Shown: positions 17,621-26,827 of the stretch, piece after piece
Layout of the letters: each line of letters begins with the position of its first letter
How positions within the stretch are numbered: the stretch's first letter is position 1
Assembly (NCBI RefSeq): GCF_042683045.1
Contig: NZ_JBHUIT010000027.1
Span: forward strand, 1 to 64,000
DNA: 64,000 nucleotides
Source: Luteolibacter algae
GTDB lineage: Bacteria > Verrucomicrobiota > Verrucomicrobiia > Verrucomicrobiales > Akkermansiaceae
Direction of reading: 5' to 3'
The notes under the pieces: model-generated
Seen by the model: the letters and a program-made list of their open reading frames with translations, nothing else
What the model was told of the DNA's origin: nothing
Databases searched by the model: none
Made by a program: the position numbers and the translations under genes

Positions 17621-19093
17621 ATGAGTATCCACGTCCAATTAAGCGAAGAAGCCAAAGCAAAGCTGAAGGCCCAGAAGCGGAATTCCACAATTTCCTCAAT
17701 TGTCATTGCGGCGATGGTGGTCGTCCTGATTTTTTTGGTATTGGGGATTTTCCTGCTGCCCAATATCATCAAAGAAACTCCGACGATTGTCACCTATTCG
17801 GCCTCCTTGAATGAAGAGGTGGAGGTTCAGGAAAAAAAAGTGACCAATCAGATTCAGCGGAAACCTTCCGCACCTGCGAACTCAATGACAAAGGTGATTG
17901 CGTCGAACACATCGTCACCTACCGCCATTCCGGTCCCCGATGTAAATGTGGATGCTCCCAGCGTTGATTTCGGAGACGGGCAAGACTTTGGCGGAGGCTG
18001 GGGGGAAGAAGGCGATAGTGGCAGCGGTGGTGGATTCGGGGCGGTCCCTGCAACGATGCGCAAGCGTTGCTCCAAGGAAGATCGTATGGCTCGCCTTCAG
18101 GAAATGGGAGGCAATCCCCAAGCCGAGGAAGTCGTTGAGAAAGGTTTGGAATGGTTGAAGGCGAATCAGAATGCGGATGGCTCATGGACAGGGAGCAATA
18201 AGGCTGCCATGACTGGCTTCGCGGTGCTGGCATATCTCGGCCGTTGTGAAACCCCGCTTTCAGAAAAATACGGTGAGTCTTGTCTTCGTGGAATCACTTA
18301 TCTTGTCAATTTGGGAATGAAAAACAATGGCAAGCTCTCAGCCAACCTATCCGACAAGCATTGGCCATACGAGCACGCCATTGCGAGCTATGCGATATGC
18401 GAAGCCACAACTTTCAGCAATCAGCTCAGTATCAACATTCCCAACATCGCGGAAGTCGCTCAAATGGCCACGGAGTTCACACTCGATAATCAACACAAGA
18501 AATCCGGTGGCTGGGATTATGCCTATGATACGGAAGGAAAACGTGGCGGCGATCTTTCCATCGCCGCATGGCATATCCAGGCACTCAAAGCAGCTAATCA
18601 TACCGGTTTGGAATTTAGCGGAATGAGCCGCGCGAAGGGCAAAGCCCTTGATTACGTGGAGTCCCTCCAAAACAAGAACGGCGGATTCGGCTATGTGACA
18701 AAAAATTCTCCCGCTGGAAAAGACGAGGAGTATTTCACAATGACAGGCGGTGGAGTTCTCGCACTTCAGATGTGGGATAAGGAATCTGCCGCTTCCGTGC
18801 GAAACGGTGCGCAGTATATTCTCAAAAATTCCAAATTGGATTATAACAGCAAGGACTCGAACCTTTACGCGCATTATTATGAGGCGCAGGCAATGATGAT
18901 CCGGGGCGGCAAGGAGTGGGAGACCTATAACAGCATGTTCAAGGATCAATTGATCAAAAACCAAATGCCTGATGGTAGCTGGAAAGCACCTGGAATGGGT
19001 GGGGAATACAAGAACGCACACTACCGCACCTGCCTCAATATCCTTATGTTGGAGGTTTACTACCGCTTCCTTCCAGGCACTGGCGCAAAGTAA
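17621..19093 (+). CDS. Membrane-anchored prenyltransferase/squalene-oxidase repeat protein
   Basis: A 490-residue protein: a short basic cytoplasmic tail, one membrane helix at about 23-50, a Pro/Ser-rich linker, a Gly/Asp-rich spacer (about 116-140), and an alpha/alpha-toroid-like region (about 165-485) with repeated QDGSW/NGGFG-type turns (NADGSW, NKNGGFG, MPDGSW). These repeats are those of terpene cyclases and prenyltransferases, but neither the DxDD nor the DCTAE acid motif of squalene cyclases is present, so it is unlikely to be a cyclase. Proteins of this layout are, to my knowledge, common in Verrucomicrobia and Planctomycetes and are unassigned. The fold would face the periplasm. Confidence 0.75.
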   Translation: MSIHVQLSEEAKAKLKAQKRNSTISSIVIAAMVVVLIFLVLGIFLLPNIIKETPTIVTYSASLNEEVEVQEKKVTNQIQRKPSAPANSMTKVIASNTSSPTAIPVPDVNVDAPSVDFGDGQDFGGGWGEEGDSGSGGGFGAVPATMRKRCSKEDRMARLQEMGGNPQAEEVVEKGLEWLKANQNADGSWTGSNKAAMTGFAVLAYLGRCETPLSEKYGESCLRGITYLVNLGMKNNGKLSANLSDKHWPYEHAIASYAICEATTFSNQLSINIPNIAEVAQMATEFTLDNQHKKSGGWDYAYDTEGKRGGDLSIAAWHIQALKAANHTGLEFSGMSRAKGKALDYVESLQNKNGGFGYVTKNSPAGKDEEYFTMTGGGVLALQMWDKESAASVRNGAQYILKNSKLDYNSKDSNLYAHYYEAQAMMIRGGKEWETYNSMFKDQLIKNQMPDGSWKAPGMGGEYKNAHYRTCLNILMLEVYYRFLPGTGAK

Positions 19094-19165
19094 TTCAAAT
19101 TTCCTGTTGCCTTTTTCCGGAGACACGGATAAATCCTCTGCCCCGTCCGAAAGGATGGCAAAGAA

Positions 19166-19241
19166 GCCGGCTTAGCTCAGTTGGTAGAGCAACTGATTTG
19201 TAATCAGTAGGTCAACGGTTCGAATCCGTTAGCCGGCTCCA
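19166..19241 (+). tRNA. tRNA-Thr (anticodon TGT), CCA encoded
   Basis: Acceptor GCCGGCT pairs with AGCCGGC; the D arm contains AGCTCAGTTGGTAGAGC; the anticodon stem CTGAT/ATCAG encloses loop TTGTA with anticodon TGT; the T arm contains GGTTCGAATCC. The 3' CCA is encoded. Length is 76 bases. Confidence 0.97.
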
Positions 19242-19246
19242 TAATA

Positions 19247-19281
19247 AAGCCTCGTAGATCAAATGATTGCGGGGCTTTTTT
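19247..19281 (+). terminator. Rho-independent terminator after tRNA-Thr
   Basis: AAGCCTCG at 19247-19254 pairs (one G.T) with CGGGGCTT at 19270-19277, and the stem runs into six T residues. It starts five bases after the tRNA 3' end. Confidence 0.8.
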
Positions 19282-19697
19282 GTTTTGGGAAGGGGGGAGC
19301 GGTTAGCCTAAAAATTGAAAGTTCTGGCTGCGATGGCAGAGTGAGTGGGAACTGTCCTACTATAAGCATCGGAGGTGGACAATGGATCCGGCGGGTATAT
19401 GTAATCGTGCAATTGGTGGGGTTCGTTTCAAGCTCGTATTTTTTACTGTTCTGAGGAAACGCGTATTCGAGGAAAGATTTTTTGTAGTAGGGAAACACCT
19501 GAAAAAATCATGGATTCCCGTTCGTAACTAACTGATTACACGGATTGAATGATTTTTTAGATTGCGCGAATGAGCGATTGCGGTTAGTGATATGCGTCTT
19601 TTGAAAAAGAAGGCATTTTGCATGGTGAATATTGCTTATTGCACTCTGCAAGTTGAACAAACCCAGTCGTTAGCCGTATCCCCATCAGCAATAATTT
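19282..19697. other. Intergenic stretch without a supported gene
   Basis: About 415 bases between the tRNA-Thr terminator and the 3D-domain lipoprotein gene. It is more AT-rich than its surroundings. Short open frames exist on both strands (for example 19263-19454 and 19259-19498) but none has a ribosome binding site or a protein-like composition. Nothing further is recognised; it presumably carries the promoter of the downstream gene. Confidence 0.5.
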
Positions 19698-20348
19698 ATG
19701 AGGTCCACAAAGCTCCTTTACCTATCCGCATTTCTTTCCATCCCTTTTCTCACGAATTGCGGTAGCAGCATTAAGACGCTAGCCAAGGGAGATATCAAAT
19801 CGACCCCGGTTTCTTTTTCGGCAAATCAGAAATTCACGAACGAGAGTCCTTCAGCTTCCTTACTTTCAAACGCTGCCTCCAAGCCAAAGGATAAGCACTC
19901 GATGCCTATCTATACATTTGCCGAGCGGAATCGAGTCGTTCGCACCACAGCCTACACCTGCTCGGAAGACGATCATCTTTGCTACGGAAGCAAGAATGCC
20001 ACAGGGACAAATCTCCGCTATTCGGATCGCGTCCGGAGCACTGCCGCAGATTGGTCCTATTACCCGGTAGGGACAGTTTTCAGAATCAAGGGGATGTCGC
20101 AGCTATATGTTGTGGATGATTACGGTTCTGCGCTCACGGGCACGGGAACCATCGATATCTATCAGCCCACCAAAGATTTGATGAATCAATGGGGACGGCG
20201 AAATGTGGAAATCAGTGTGGTGCAATGGGGGTCATTCACGCGGAGCGCGGAAATCCTTAGCCAACGCACCAGCTACGCCCACTGCCGTCAGATGCTTGCG
20301 AATATCACCCGGCAGCGTCCGGATTTGCTAAAGGTGGCATCCCGCTAA
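19698..20348 (+). CDS. 3D-domain (double-psi beta-barrel) lipoprotein, putative cell-wall protein
   Basis: A 216-residue secreted protein with an N-terminal hydrophobic segment ending at C21 (LTNC), a plausible but non-ideal lipobox since Asn precedes Cys. After a low-complexity Ser/Lys linker, residues about 82-180 match the 3D domain: RTTAYTC, then VVDDYGSAL with D140/D141 and TIDIY with D153, the three acidic residues that name the domain. Such domains occur in MltA-type lytic transglycosylases and cortex or wall remodelling proteins. The catalytic Asp set appears intact. It is monocistronic and convergent with cls. An RlpA-like barrel is the nearest alternative. Confidence 0.75.
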   Translation: MRSTKLLYLSAFLSIPFLTNCGSSIKTLAKGDIKSTPVSFSANQKFTNESPSASLLSNAASKPKDKHSMPIYTFAERNRVVRTTAYTCSEDDHLCYGSKNATGTNLRYSDRVRSTAADWSYYPVGTVFRIKGMSQLYVVDDYGSALTGTGTIDIYQPTKDLMNQWGRRNVEISVVQWGSFTRSAEILSQRTSYAHCRQMLANITRQRPDLLKVASR

Positions 20349-20393
20349 GCGGAATGTTTTTTTCCGCTAGGAGTAAGGGGCATCAGCGATAGC

Positions 20394-21836
20394 TTATTGC
20401 ACTGGCGCCATTAGACGCGCCGCACGACATGCCGCTCTGAACAAGAACGGCTTTTTCGTAAACTCCTCAAGCTGCACCTCAAGGCTCTTGGAGAAATCCT
20501 CTTCCAGCATCGATTGCACTTCTCCGATGAACTTTGTATCAGAGACGAAGGCGGTGATCTCGAAGTTCAGTCTGAAGGAGCGATTGTCCAAATTCGCGGT
20601 TCCCACCGTTGCAATGCGATCATCGATAAGCATGATCTTTTGATGGAGGAAGCCGTCTTGATAGCGGAACAACTTTACTCCAAAGGGGATAGATTGCTCG
20701 TAGTAGGAGAACGCGGATAGCCAGACCAGAAGATGATCTGCACGATTTGGCAGCATCACGCGGACATCGACTCCGCGGATGGAGGCTAGTTGAAGGGCCG
20801 TCATGACTCCGTCGTCTGGAACGAAATACGGACTGGTGATCCACAGCTTTTTGCGGGCGGAGTTTGCCGCCTCCGTGACGAGCATTTGCCAAGAGTCCAC
20901 GGGATCGGCCGGGCCGGTGGGAATTACAGCTGCAATTTGATCGGAGGGATTTGTATCAGCGCCCCAGAATAACTCTGGCACCTCATTGCTGGCCCAGAAC
21001 CAGTCTTCAAGGAAAACCATTTGCACAGCTTGAACGGCAGGGCCCCGCATTTCCAGATGGGTGTCCCGCCACGCGCCAAACCGCTTATCCCGTCCCATAT
21101 ATTCATCGCCCACGTTCAATCCGCCGAGAAAGGCCGATTTTCCATCAACCACCACAATTTTACGGTGGTTGCGGAAATTTAGCTGTAAGCGAGACCACCA
21201 ATAACGGTTCGCTCCAAAGGATCTGCATTCTACTCCGGCATCGGTTAACTCTCCAAGATAGGTGGATGATAACTTGTGGGAACCGATTTCATCAAAAAGG
21301 AGGTAAACTCTAACTCCTGCCTTAGCTCGCCTTATGAGGGTTTGCTGAAATTTTTTACCGATTTTATCATTCTTAACGATGAAGAAGTTTACGCAGACAT
21401 AGCTTTTCGCCTGATTAATGGCAGCGAACAGATGCTCGAAGGTTTCCGCTCCATCGATCAAGAGTTCCACATGGTTTCCCCGGGTAAACGGAAGGCCGCC
21501 TAATTCCTCGGCACCCCGTTCGAAGATGTTCTCCTCCGGGAGATCGATGCCATAGTGACGCAGCTTGTGGTGCATTTCATGCGCCAGTTTCCTTAATTCC
21601 GCATCGTTGCCACGGCGAGCTCGGACATAGCCAGAGAATTTACTGCGTCCCAGCAGCCAGTAAAGCGGGATCGCGAAAAACGGCATGAACAACAAGGATA
21701 CTACCCACGCGATGGTTCCCTGGGAAGTTCTGGTGTTCATCAGGGCATGGAGGATGTGCAAAAGACCGACGATGTAGAAAGAGATGACCGCCAGGAGGCC
21801 CCACCATGTTGTCGCATCAATTTCCATTCCAAACAT
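20394..21836 (-). CDS. cls: Cardiolipin synthase
   Basis: A 480-residue membrane enzyme that joins two phosphatidylglycerol molecules into cardiolipin. Two N-terminal membrane helices (about 10-30 and 42-62, the PLDc_N part) precede two phospholipase D motifs, HRKIVVVD starting at H224 and HQKIMLID starting at H398, each followed by GG/GT-x-N. Length and layout match ClsA. A second ATG four codons in (MEIDATTWW) is an equally good start. The gene is divergent from aroK. Confidence 0.93.
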   Translation of the reverse strand: MFGMEIDATTWWGLLAVISFYIVGLLHILHALMNTRTSQGTIAWVVSLLFMPFFAIPLYWLLGRSKFSGYVRARRGNDAELRKLAHEMHHKLRHYGIDLPEENIFERGAEELGGLPFTRGNHVELLIDGAETFEHLFAAINQAKSYVCVNFFIVKNDKIGKKFQQTLIRRAKAGVRVYLLFDEIGSHKLSSTYLGELTDAGVECRSFGANRYWWSRLQLNFRNHRKIVVVDGKSAFLGGLNVGDEYMGRDKRFGAWRDTHLEMRGPAVQAVQMVFLEDWFWASNEVPELFWGADTNPSDQIAAVIPTGPADPVDSWQMLVTEAANSARKKLWITSPYFVPDDGVMTALQLASIRGVDVRVMLPNRADHLLVWLSAFSYYEQSIPFGVKLFRYQDGFLHQKIMLIDDRIATVGTANLDNRSFRLNFEITAFVSDTKFIGEVQSMLEEDFSKSLEVQLEEFTKKPFLFRAACRAARLMAPVQ

Positions 21837-21937
21837 GCCCCGAACGCTATCGGGATTTTTCCATCAAACAAGCAGGAGCAAACCTGTTTTTCATTTTGCG
21901 GTTTATAATTACAGACAATTGGATGTAGCCTCGATCC

Positions 21938-22489
21938 ATGAATCAAACGGAAGTCATTCCAAAGAACATTGTTCTGATCGGCTTCATGGGCAGCGGAAAA
22001 TCCACGGTGGGGCGGGAGCTCCATCAGCGTCTGGGCTATTCGCTTACAGATATGGATCAGCTGATCGAAGAAACCATGGGTAAAAAAATTACCGAAATTT
22101 TCAAAGAGGAAGGGGAGACTGCCTTCCGGGACTTTGAGACCTTGCAGCTTATCGAGATCGCCAAACAAACTGAAAGTCGGCATATTGTATCAACTGGCGG
22201 GGGAATTGTGATTCGTCCGGAGAACCGGAAACTTCTCAGGAACCTCGGTTATGTGGTGTGGCTGCATGCACCAGGCGATGTGATCTACGAGCGAACAGCC
22301 CGCAACAAGGACCGGCCCCTCCTGAATCTCCCCAACGCGAGGGAGCGTATCGATACATTGATGGCCGAGAGGGAGCCCTGGTATTGTGAAGCCGCACACC
22401 TGAAGATCGATACCGCTGGACTGGATTCCAAGGAGATCGCGACAGGAATTTTGGAAAGCGCACGCTATTTTTTCACTCATCCGATATGA
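21938..22489 (+). CDS. aroK: Shikimate kinase
   Basis: A 183-residue P-loop kinase converting shikimate to shikimate 3-phosphate in aromatic amino acid synthesis. Visible features are Walker A GFMGSGKST at 15-23, the shikimate-binding DMDQLIEE and FRDFE segments, the GGG turn (STGGGIV), and the lid with RDRPLL-type KDRPLL. Length is normal. Its last four bases ATGA overlap the queG start, so the two are translationally coupled. Confidence 0.95.
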   Translation: MNQTEVIPKNIVLIGFMGSGKSTVGRELHQRLGYSLTDMDQLIEETMGKKITEIFKEEGETAFRDFETLQLIEIAKQTESRHIVSTGGGIVIRPENRKLLRNLGYVVWLHAPGDVIYERTARNKDRPLLNLPNARERIDTLMAEREPWYCEAAHLKIDTAGLDSKEIATGILESARYFFTHPI

Positions 22490-23538
22490 GTGTTATCAAA
22501 GAGCAAATCAAGGCTTGGGCAGCAGAGCTCGGCTTTGATGACTGCCGGATTGCTGCCGCGAAGCGCGCCACCCACGCGGATGCGTTTGATGACTGGCTCG
22601 CCGATGGAAGGAATGGTGAAATGAAGTGGCTCGAGCGAAATCCCGGGCGTCGTTGTGATCCGAGAGAGGTATTGGCGGGTTGTAAGTCGGTGATCTGCCT
22701 GGCAATCAATTATTACACCGGGCCAAGTCCTTTCCCCGAAGGGCATCCGCAGGATTACCGGATCGCCAAGTATTCATGGAACAACGATTATCATGATCTG
22801 GTGGAAAAACGTCTCGCGGAATTTGACACAAAGCTCAAAGAGCTTGGCGGCACGCAACGTTATTATGTCGATACCGGCCCTGTGCTGGAACGTGATTTCG
22901 CAACCGATGCCGGGCTAGGGTGGAATGGAAAATCGACGGTCCAGATCCATCGTCATATGGGGACTTGGTTTTTCCTGGCCGAGCTGCTGACTACCCTGGA
23001 TCTTCCTCCGGACCCGGTATTCGGGGATCATTGTGGAAAATGTCGGCGCTGCATGACGGCTTGTCCTACTGGCGCAATCACCGAGCCACACCGCATGGAC
23101 GCCCGGAAATGCATTTCATATCTCACGATCGAAAACAAAGGCGCAATTCCAACGGAATATCGCCGTGCGATCGGAGACAGGATATACGGTTGCGATGATT
23201 GTCTGGATGCCTGCCCCTGGAACCGTTTCGCCAAAGAGTCGCGGGAGATTAGTTTTCAGGCACGATCCGAGATCTTCAGCCACACGCTCCGTGAATTCCT
23301 GGCGATGGATGACGAAGCTTTCAGGGCGGTCTTCGCCAAATCTCCTATCAAAAGAATCAAACGCGTCCGTTTTTTGAGAAATGTCTGTGTGGCTCTAGGC
23401 AATACGGGTAGCGAAAGCGATCTTCCCGCATTGCGGAAAGCGGCGGAAGACGTCGACGAGCTGATTTCCGAGCATGCGGAATGGGCTATTTCAGAGATTG
23501 GCCTCCGTTCCCGGGAGAGAACTCCTGCAGTAAAATAG
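22486..23538 (+). CDS. queG: Epoxyqueuosine reductase
   Basis: A 350-residue cobalamin- and iron-sulfur-dependent enzyme for the last step of queuosine synthesis in tRNA. The family Asp lies in VDTGPVLER (D129). Two 4Fe-4S clusters are bound by C183, C186, C189, C193 and by C209, C236, C239, C243 (CGKCRRCMTAC and CDDCLDACPW). The C-terminal part carries a HEAT-like tail. It overlaps aroK by four bases. Other queuosine genes are not in the window. Confidence 0.95.
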   Translation: MSVIKEQIKAWAAELGFDDCRIAAAKRATHADAFDDWLADGRNGEMKWLERNPGRRCDPREVLAGCKSVICLAINYYTGPSPFPEGHPQDYRIAKYSWNNDYHDLVEKRLAEFDTKLKELGGTQRYYVDTGPVLERDFATDAGLGWNGKSTVQIHRHMGTWFFLAELLTTLDLPPDPVFGDHCGKCRRCMTACPTGAITEPHRMDARKCISYLTIENKGAIPTEYRRAIGDRIYGCDDCLDACPWNRFAKESREISFQARSEIFSHTLREFLAMDDEAFRAVFAKSPIKRIKRVRFLRNVCVALGNTGSESDLPALRKAAEDVDELISEHAEWAISEIGLRSRERTPAVK

Positions 23539-23674
23539 CGATCAATCAGGGCGCGGCGGAGGGCCCGGGAAATATTTCCTGCTTTTCTGAAGATTTTGCC
23601 CTTTTCGATCTGCTTCTAGTTCGCTGTATTCGCCCTGCGGAAATGGACTTTCCGCCACACTGCCCCATTTTTCT

Positions 23675-25108
23675 ATGCTCACCCTTCTAGTTGCCCTGCC
23701 GATTCTGGCCTTTATTGCCATTCTTTTCGGTGCTCCTGCCCGTCTGACAGCCATTGGCGCTTGCGCGATCAATCTTGTTCTTGGCGTAGTCTCGCTGTTT
23801 TCCTGGAAAGAGAAAATCTGGGATTTCTCCGTGATGGTTCTCGAAAAGCCAGCGATTCATCTCAGCTTCGGGTATTTGGATGGCATGAGCCTGGTTATGG
23901 TTCTTCTCTCCGTCATCGTATGTATGGCGGCGGTGCTCTCGGGGAAAGCACCCATCGGTAACGAAAAGCTATATTACGGTTCTTCTCTCCTGATCGCGGC
24001 AGGAGCTATCGGTGCGTTTGCCTCTACGGATCTCTTCTTCTTCTACGCTTTCCACGAGATGGCTCTCATTCCGACATTTTTGATGATCGGTATTCTCGGC
24101 CGTGGGGACCGCCGGGGGATTGCTTGGAAAATCACGATCTATCTGGGATTGGGTTCACTTGTGCTTCTTGCGGGACTTGTCTGGCTGGCCAGCTTGGTCG
24201 GAACCTTTGCGATTCCGGAGATGCTTGCCGCTGCGCCGTCCATTGATCCCGCTTCTCAAAAAGGCATTGCCGCACTGTTGCTTATTGGGTTTGGCACGTT
24301 GGTATCGCTCTTTCCATTCCATTCATGGGCTGCTCCCGCGTATGCAAGCGCGCCTGCTCCTACAGCGATGTTGCATGCCGGGGTTCTTAAGAAATTTGGC
24401 CTTTATGGCATGCTCCGGCTTGCGTTGCCTCTGGTCCCGGAAGGTCTCCAGATGTGGCTTGTACCCCTATTGGTCCTGCTGGTTGGAAATATTCTATGGG
24501 TGGGCTTGGTTACCGTGTCCCAGAAACGTCTGGATACGATGCTCGGTAACTCATCCGTGATGCACATGGGCTATATTTTCCTCGCTATTGCCGCGCTCAT
24601 CGCTGTGCCGGACAATACGCTCGCTCTGCCTGCCGCCGTGCTCTTGATGTTTGCCCACGGTATTTCCATCGCGCTTCTTTTCGGCCTTGCCGACCGCGTG
24701 GAGCAAAGCACGGGTTCACTTGATCTTGCTGATATGGGTGGCTTGGCGAAATCCGCGCCGAAGATGGCTTTCCTTTTCGGTATTGCGGCAATGGCCTCTA
24801 TCGGGCTCCCAGGCTTGGCTAATTTCTCCGGTGAGGTTCTTGTTTTCCTTTCCGCTTTCCAGAATTACGTGCCTGCGGATAGTATGGGGCCCGTCCAAAT
24901 TGCCTGTATTTTCGCCATTTGGGGGGTGGTGATCTCCGCCGTTTATATGCTGCGTGCTTACCGGAATATTTTCCAGGGACCGGCCGTCAAATCCACTGAG
25001 CGAGCGCCTGACCTGACTCTGGCCGACCGCATTCCAGCCATCATCCTGGTAGTCGTTCTACTTGTTGTCGGCCTCTACCCAAACCTCATTCTGAACCTGC
25101 TGCGCTAA
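23675..25108 (+). CDS. nuoM: NADH-quinone oxidoreductase subunit M
   Basis: A 477-residue polytopic proton-pumping subunit of complex I, related to Mrp antiporters. The conserved membrane Glu is E128 in FHEMALIPTFLM, and the lysine-bearing helix region PFHSWAAPAYASAPAPT...HAGVLKKFGLYG is present. About 14 helices are expected. It begins with ATG 23675 and is followed after 53 bases by nuoN. The usual preceding nuoL is absent: queG lies upstream. This gene pair therefore appears split from the rest of the complex I operon. Confidence 0.92.
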   Translation: MLTLLVALPILAFIAILFGAPARLTAIGACAINLVLGVVSLFSWKEKIWDFSVMVLEKPAIHLSFGYLDGMSLVMVLLSVIVCMAAVLSGKAPIGNEKLYYGSSLLIAAGAIGAFASTDLFFFYAFHEMALIPTFLMIGILGRGDRRGIAWKITIYLGLGSLVLLAGLVWLASLVGTFAIPEMLAAAPSIDPASQKGIAALLLIGFGTLVSLFPFHSWAAPAYASAPAPTAMLHAGVLKKFGLYGMLRLALPLVPEGLQMWLVPLLVLLVGNILWVGLVTVSQKRLDTMLGNSSVMHMGYIFLAIAALIAVPDNTLALPAAVLLMFAHGISIALLFGLADRVEQSTGSLDLADMGGLAKSAPKMAFLFGIAAMASIGLPGLANFSGEVLVFLSAFQNYVPADSMGPVQIACIFAIWGVVISAVYMLRAYRNIFQGPAVKSTERAPDLTLADRIPAIILVVVLLVVGLYPNLILNLLR

Positions 25109-25161
25109 ATTTCGCTCCGCCTGAACCAAGTTTGGAATAAAAATTTTTACTACTCTACGCA

Positions 25162-26634
25162 ATGCCCGCTTATTACCTGGAAGCACTCACAGTCACCCTC
25201 GGATTTATCATTTTGGTAGCTGAGGCCTTTGTTCCTACGAAAAACAAATCTTGGGCCGGATTCGCCGGAGCTATCGGACTCATCGCGATCCTCGTGCTTA
25301 CTTTTTTTGCCGTGGGACCGGACGCCAAACCGGAAGCAGATTGGGCCGCGTGGCCTCTGTGGAATTTTTATCAGATGGATTCATTGGCCCGTTTCTACAA
25401 GCTGTTCGCTCTTTTGGCCACCTCGCTGGTTCTGCTGATGGCGATAGATTACCGCGGAATCCTTTCCCGTTATACCGATGAACCCGGTAACGAAAATGGA
25501 ACCGGAGAATTTTACTCACTTCCGATCTTTGCGTGTGCCGGCATGATGTGGATGGCTTCCGCAAAAGATCTTGCAGGAGCATTCGTTGCCCTGGAGCTCG
25601 TGACAATTACGTTTTACATTTTGGTCGCGTTCATGCGCCGCAATGTTGGTTCTCTGGAGGCAGGGGTGAAATATCTTATCCTCGGAGCACTGAGCACGGG
25701 CTTCCTGGTTTACGGAATTGCCTGGATTTACGGGACAACGGGAACCATGAGTATGGAACTCTTCCCCGCAAGAATCGCCGGAATGGAGAACACCGTTCCA
25801 TTGCTCTTTGGTATTGCTCTGGTGCTTGTCGCCCTTGGCTTCAAGGTCGGTGCTGTTCCAATGCAGATGTGGATCCCCGATGTGTATCAAGGCGCTCCGA
25901 CGCCAACCACTGCGTTTCTCTCCGTCGGTTCGAAGGCGGCAGGGTTCGTCCTGCTTCTCCGTTTTCTTGCCCCATTTGTAGGCGAAGCCTCGCCCGTCCG
26001 CAGTCAAGTGCTCACCATTTTACTTATTTTAGCCGGTGCCACGCTACTGTTTGGAAATCTTGCGGCTATTGCTCAGTCGAATTTCAAGCGTTTGCTCGCC
26101 TATTCGTCCATCGCCCACGCGGGCTTCCTTATTCTTGCGATTGCCGCATGGACACCCACATCCGAGAGTAACATTAGTTCTGTAGAGGCGGTTTCATTCT
26201 ATCTCGCGACTTATCTGATCATGACCCTCGGGGTATTCTTCGTAGTTGCGCAAATCCGTATCCACAGGAATGGGGAATCGATATCCGATTTCAACGGTCT
26301 TGGAAAAACTCATCCCACATTGGCTCTTGCGATGACAGTGTTGCTGGCGTCACTGGCCGGGGTTCCACTGACTGCTGGATTCATCGGTAAGTTTTTTGTA
26401 TTCCAACTCGCTGCAGGAGCCCATCTCTGGATCGGCCTGGGAATTGCAGTAGTGGCCGCGGCTGCGGGATTCTACTACTATTTCAAAACAATTCGTGCGA
26501 TGTGGTGGATCGATGCGGCAGACGATCATGTGATCAAGCTTCCTAGAATTACCAAATTTGCTGTGGCTGCAATGACTGTTCTGACACTTGTCTTTGGAGT
26601 TTATCCTTATCCGGTGCTGGAACTTCTGAAGTAA
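25162..26634 (+). CDS. nuoN: NADH-quinone oxidoreductase subunit N
   Basis: A 490-residue antiporter-like complex I subunit with about 14 helices. Characteristic segments are FVALELVTITFYILVAF (conserved Glu), KVGAVPMQMWIPDVYQGAPT and LLAYSSIAHAGFLILA. Length agrees with the family. It ends the nuoM-nuoN pair; about 190 bases follow before the next reading frame, so a separate transcript probably starts there. Confidence 0.94.
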   Translation: MPAYYLEALTVTLGFIILVAEAFVPTKNKSWAGFAGAIGLIAILVLTFFAVGPDAKPEADWAAWPLWNFYQMDSLARFYKLFALLATSLVLLMAIDYRGILSRYTDEPGNENGTGEFYSLPIFACAGMMWMASAKDLAGAFVALELVTITFYILVAFMRRNVGSLEAGVKYLILGALSTGFLVYGIAWIYGTTGTMSMELFPARIAGMENTVPLLFGIALVLVALGFKVGAVPMQMWIPDVYQGAPTPTTAFLSVGSKAAGFVLLLRFLAPFVGEASPVRSQVLTILLILAGATLLFGNLAAIAQSNFKRLLAYSSIAHAGFLILAIAAWTPTSESNISSVEAVSFYLATYLIMTLGVFFVVAQIRIHRNGESISDFNGLGKTHPTLALAMTVLLASLAGVPLTAGFIGKFFVFQLAAGAHLWIGLGIAVVAAAAGFYYYFKTIRAMWWIDAADDHVIKLPRITKFAVAAMTVLTLVFGVYPYPVLELLK

Positions 26635-26827
26635 CCATTTGCTTCAGACCCGATCAGGGCCATGGTGTCCAGCGCAGCAGGAAATGTTGTTATTCGAACC
26701 TTGACCCCTGGAGGGCTGCCCGTTTGAATTTTGGCGCACTCTTGATGAACAATTCTCCGGACTGATCGGCTTTTTTACTCACATTCTCCCAGTTTTTGCT
26801 ATCGCGATATTTTTCTGCGAGGATGTT

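Noticed and set aside
20348..20368. Hairpin AGCGGAA/TTCCGCT after the 3D-domain lipoprotein as a terminator
   Set aside because: The T run is in the loop and not after the stem, so it does not fit an intrinsic terminator.
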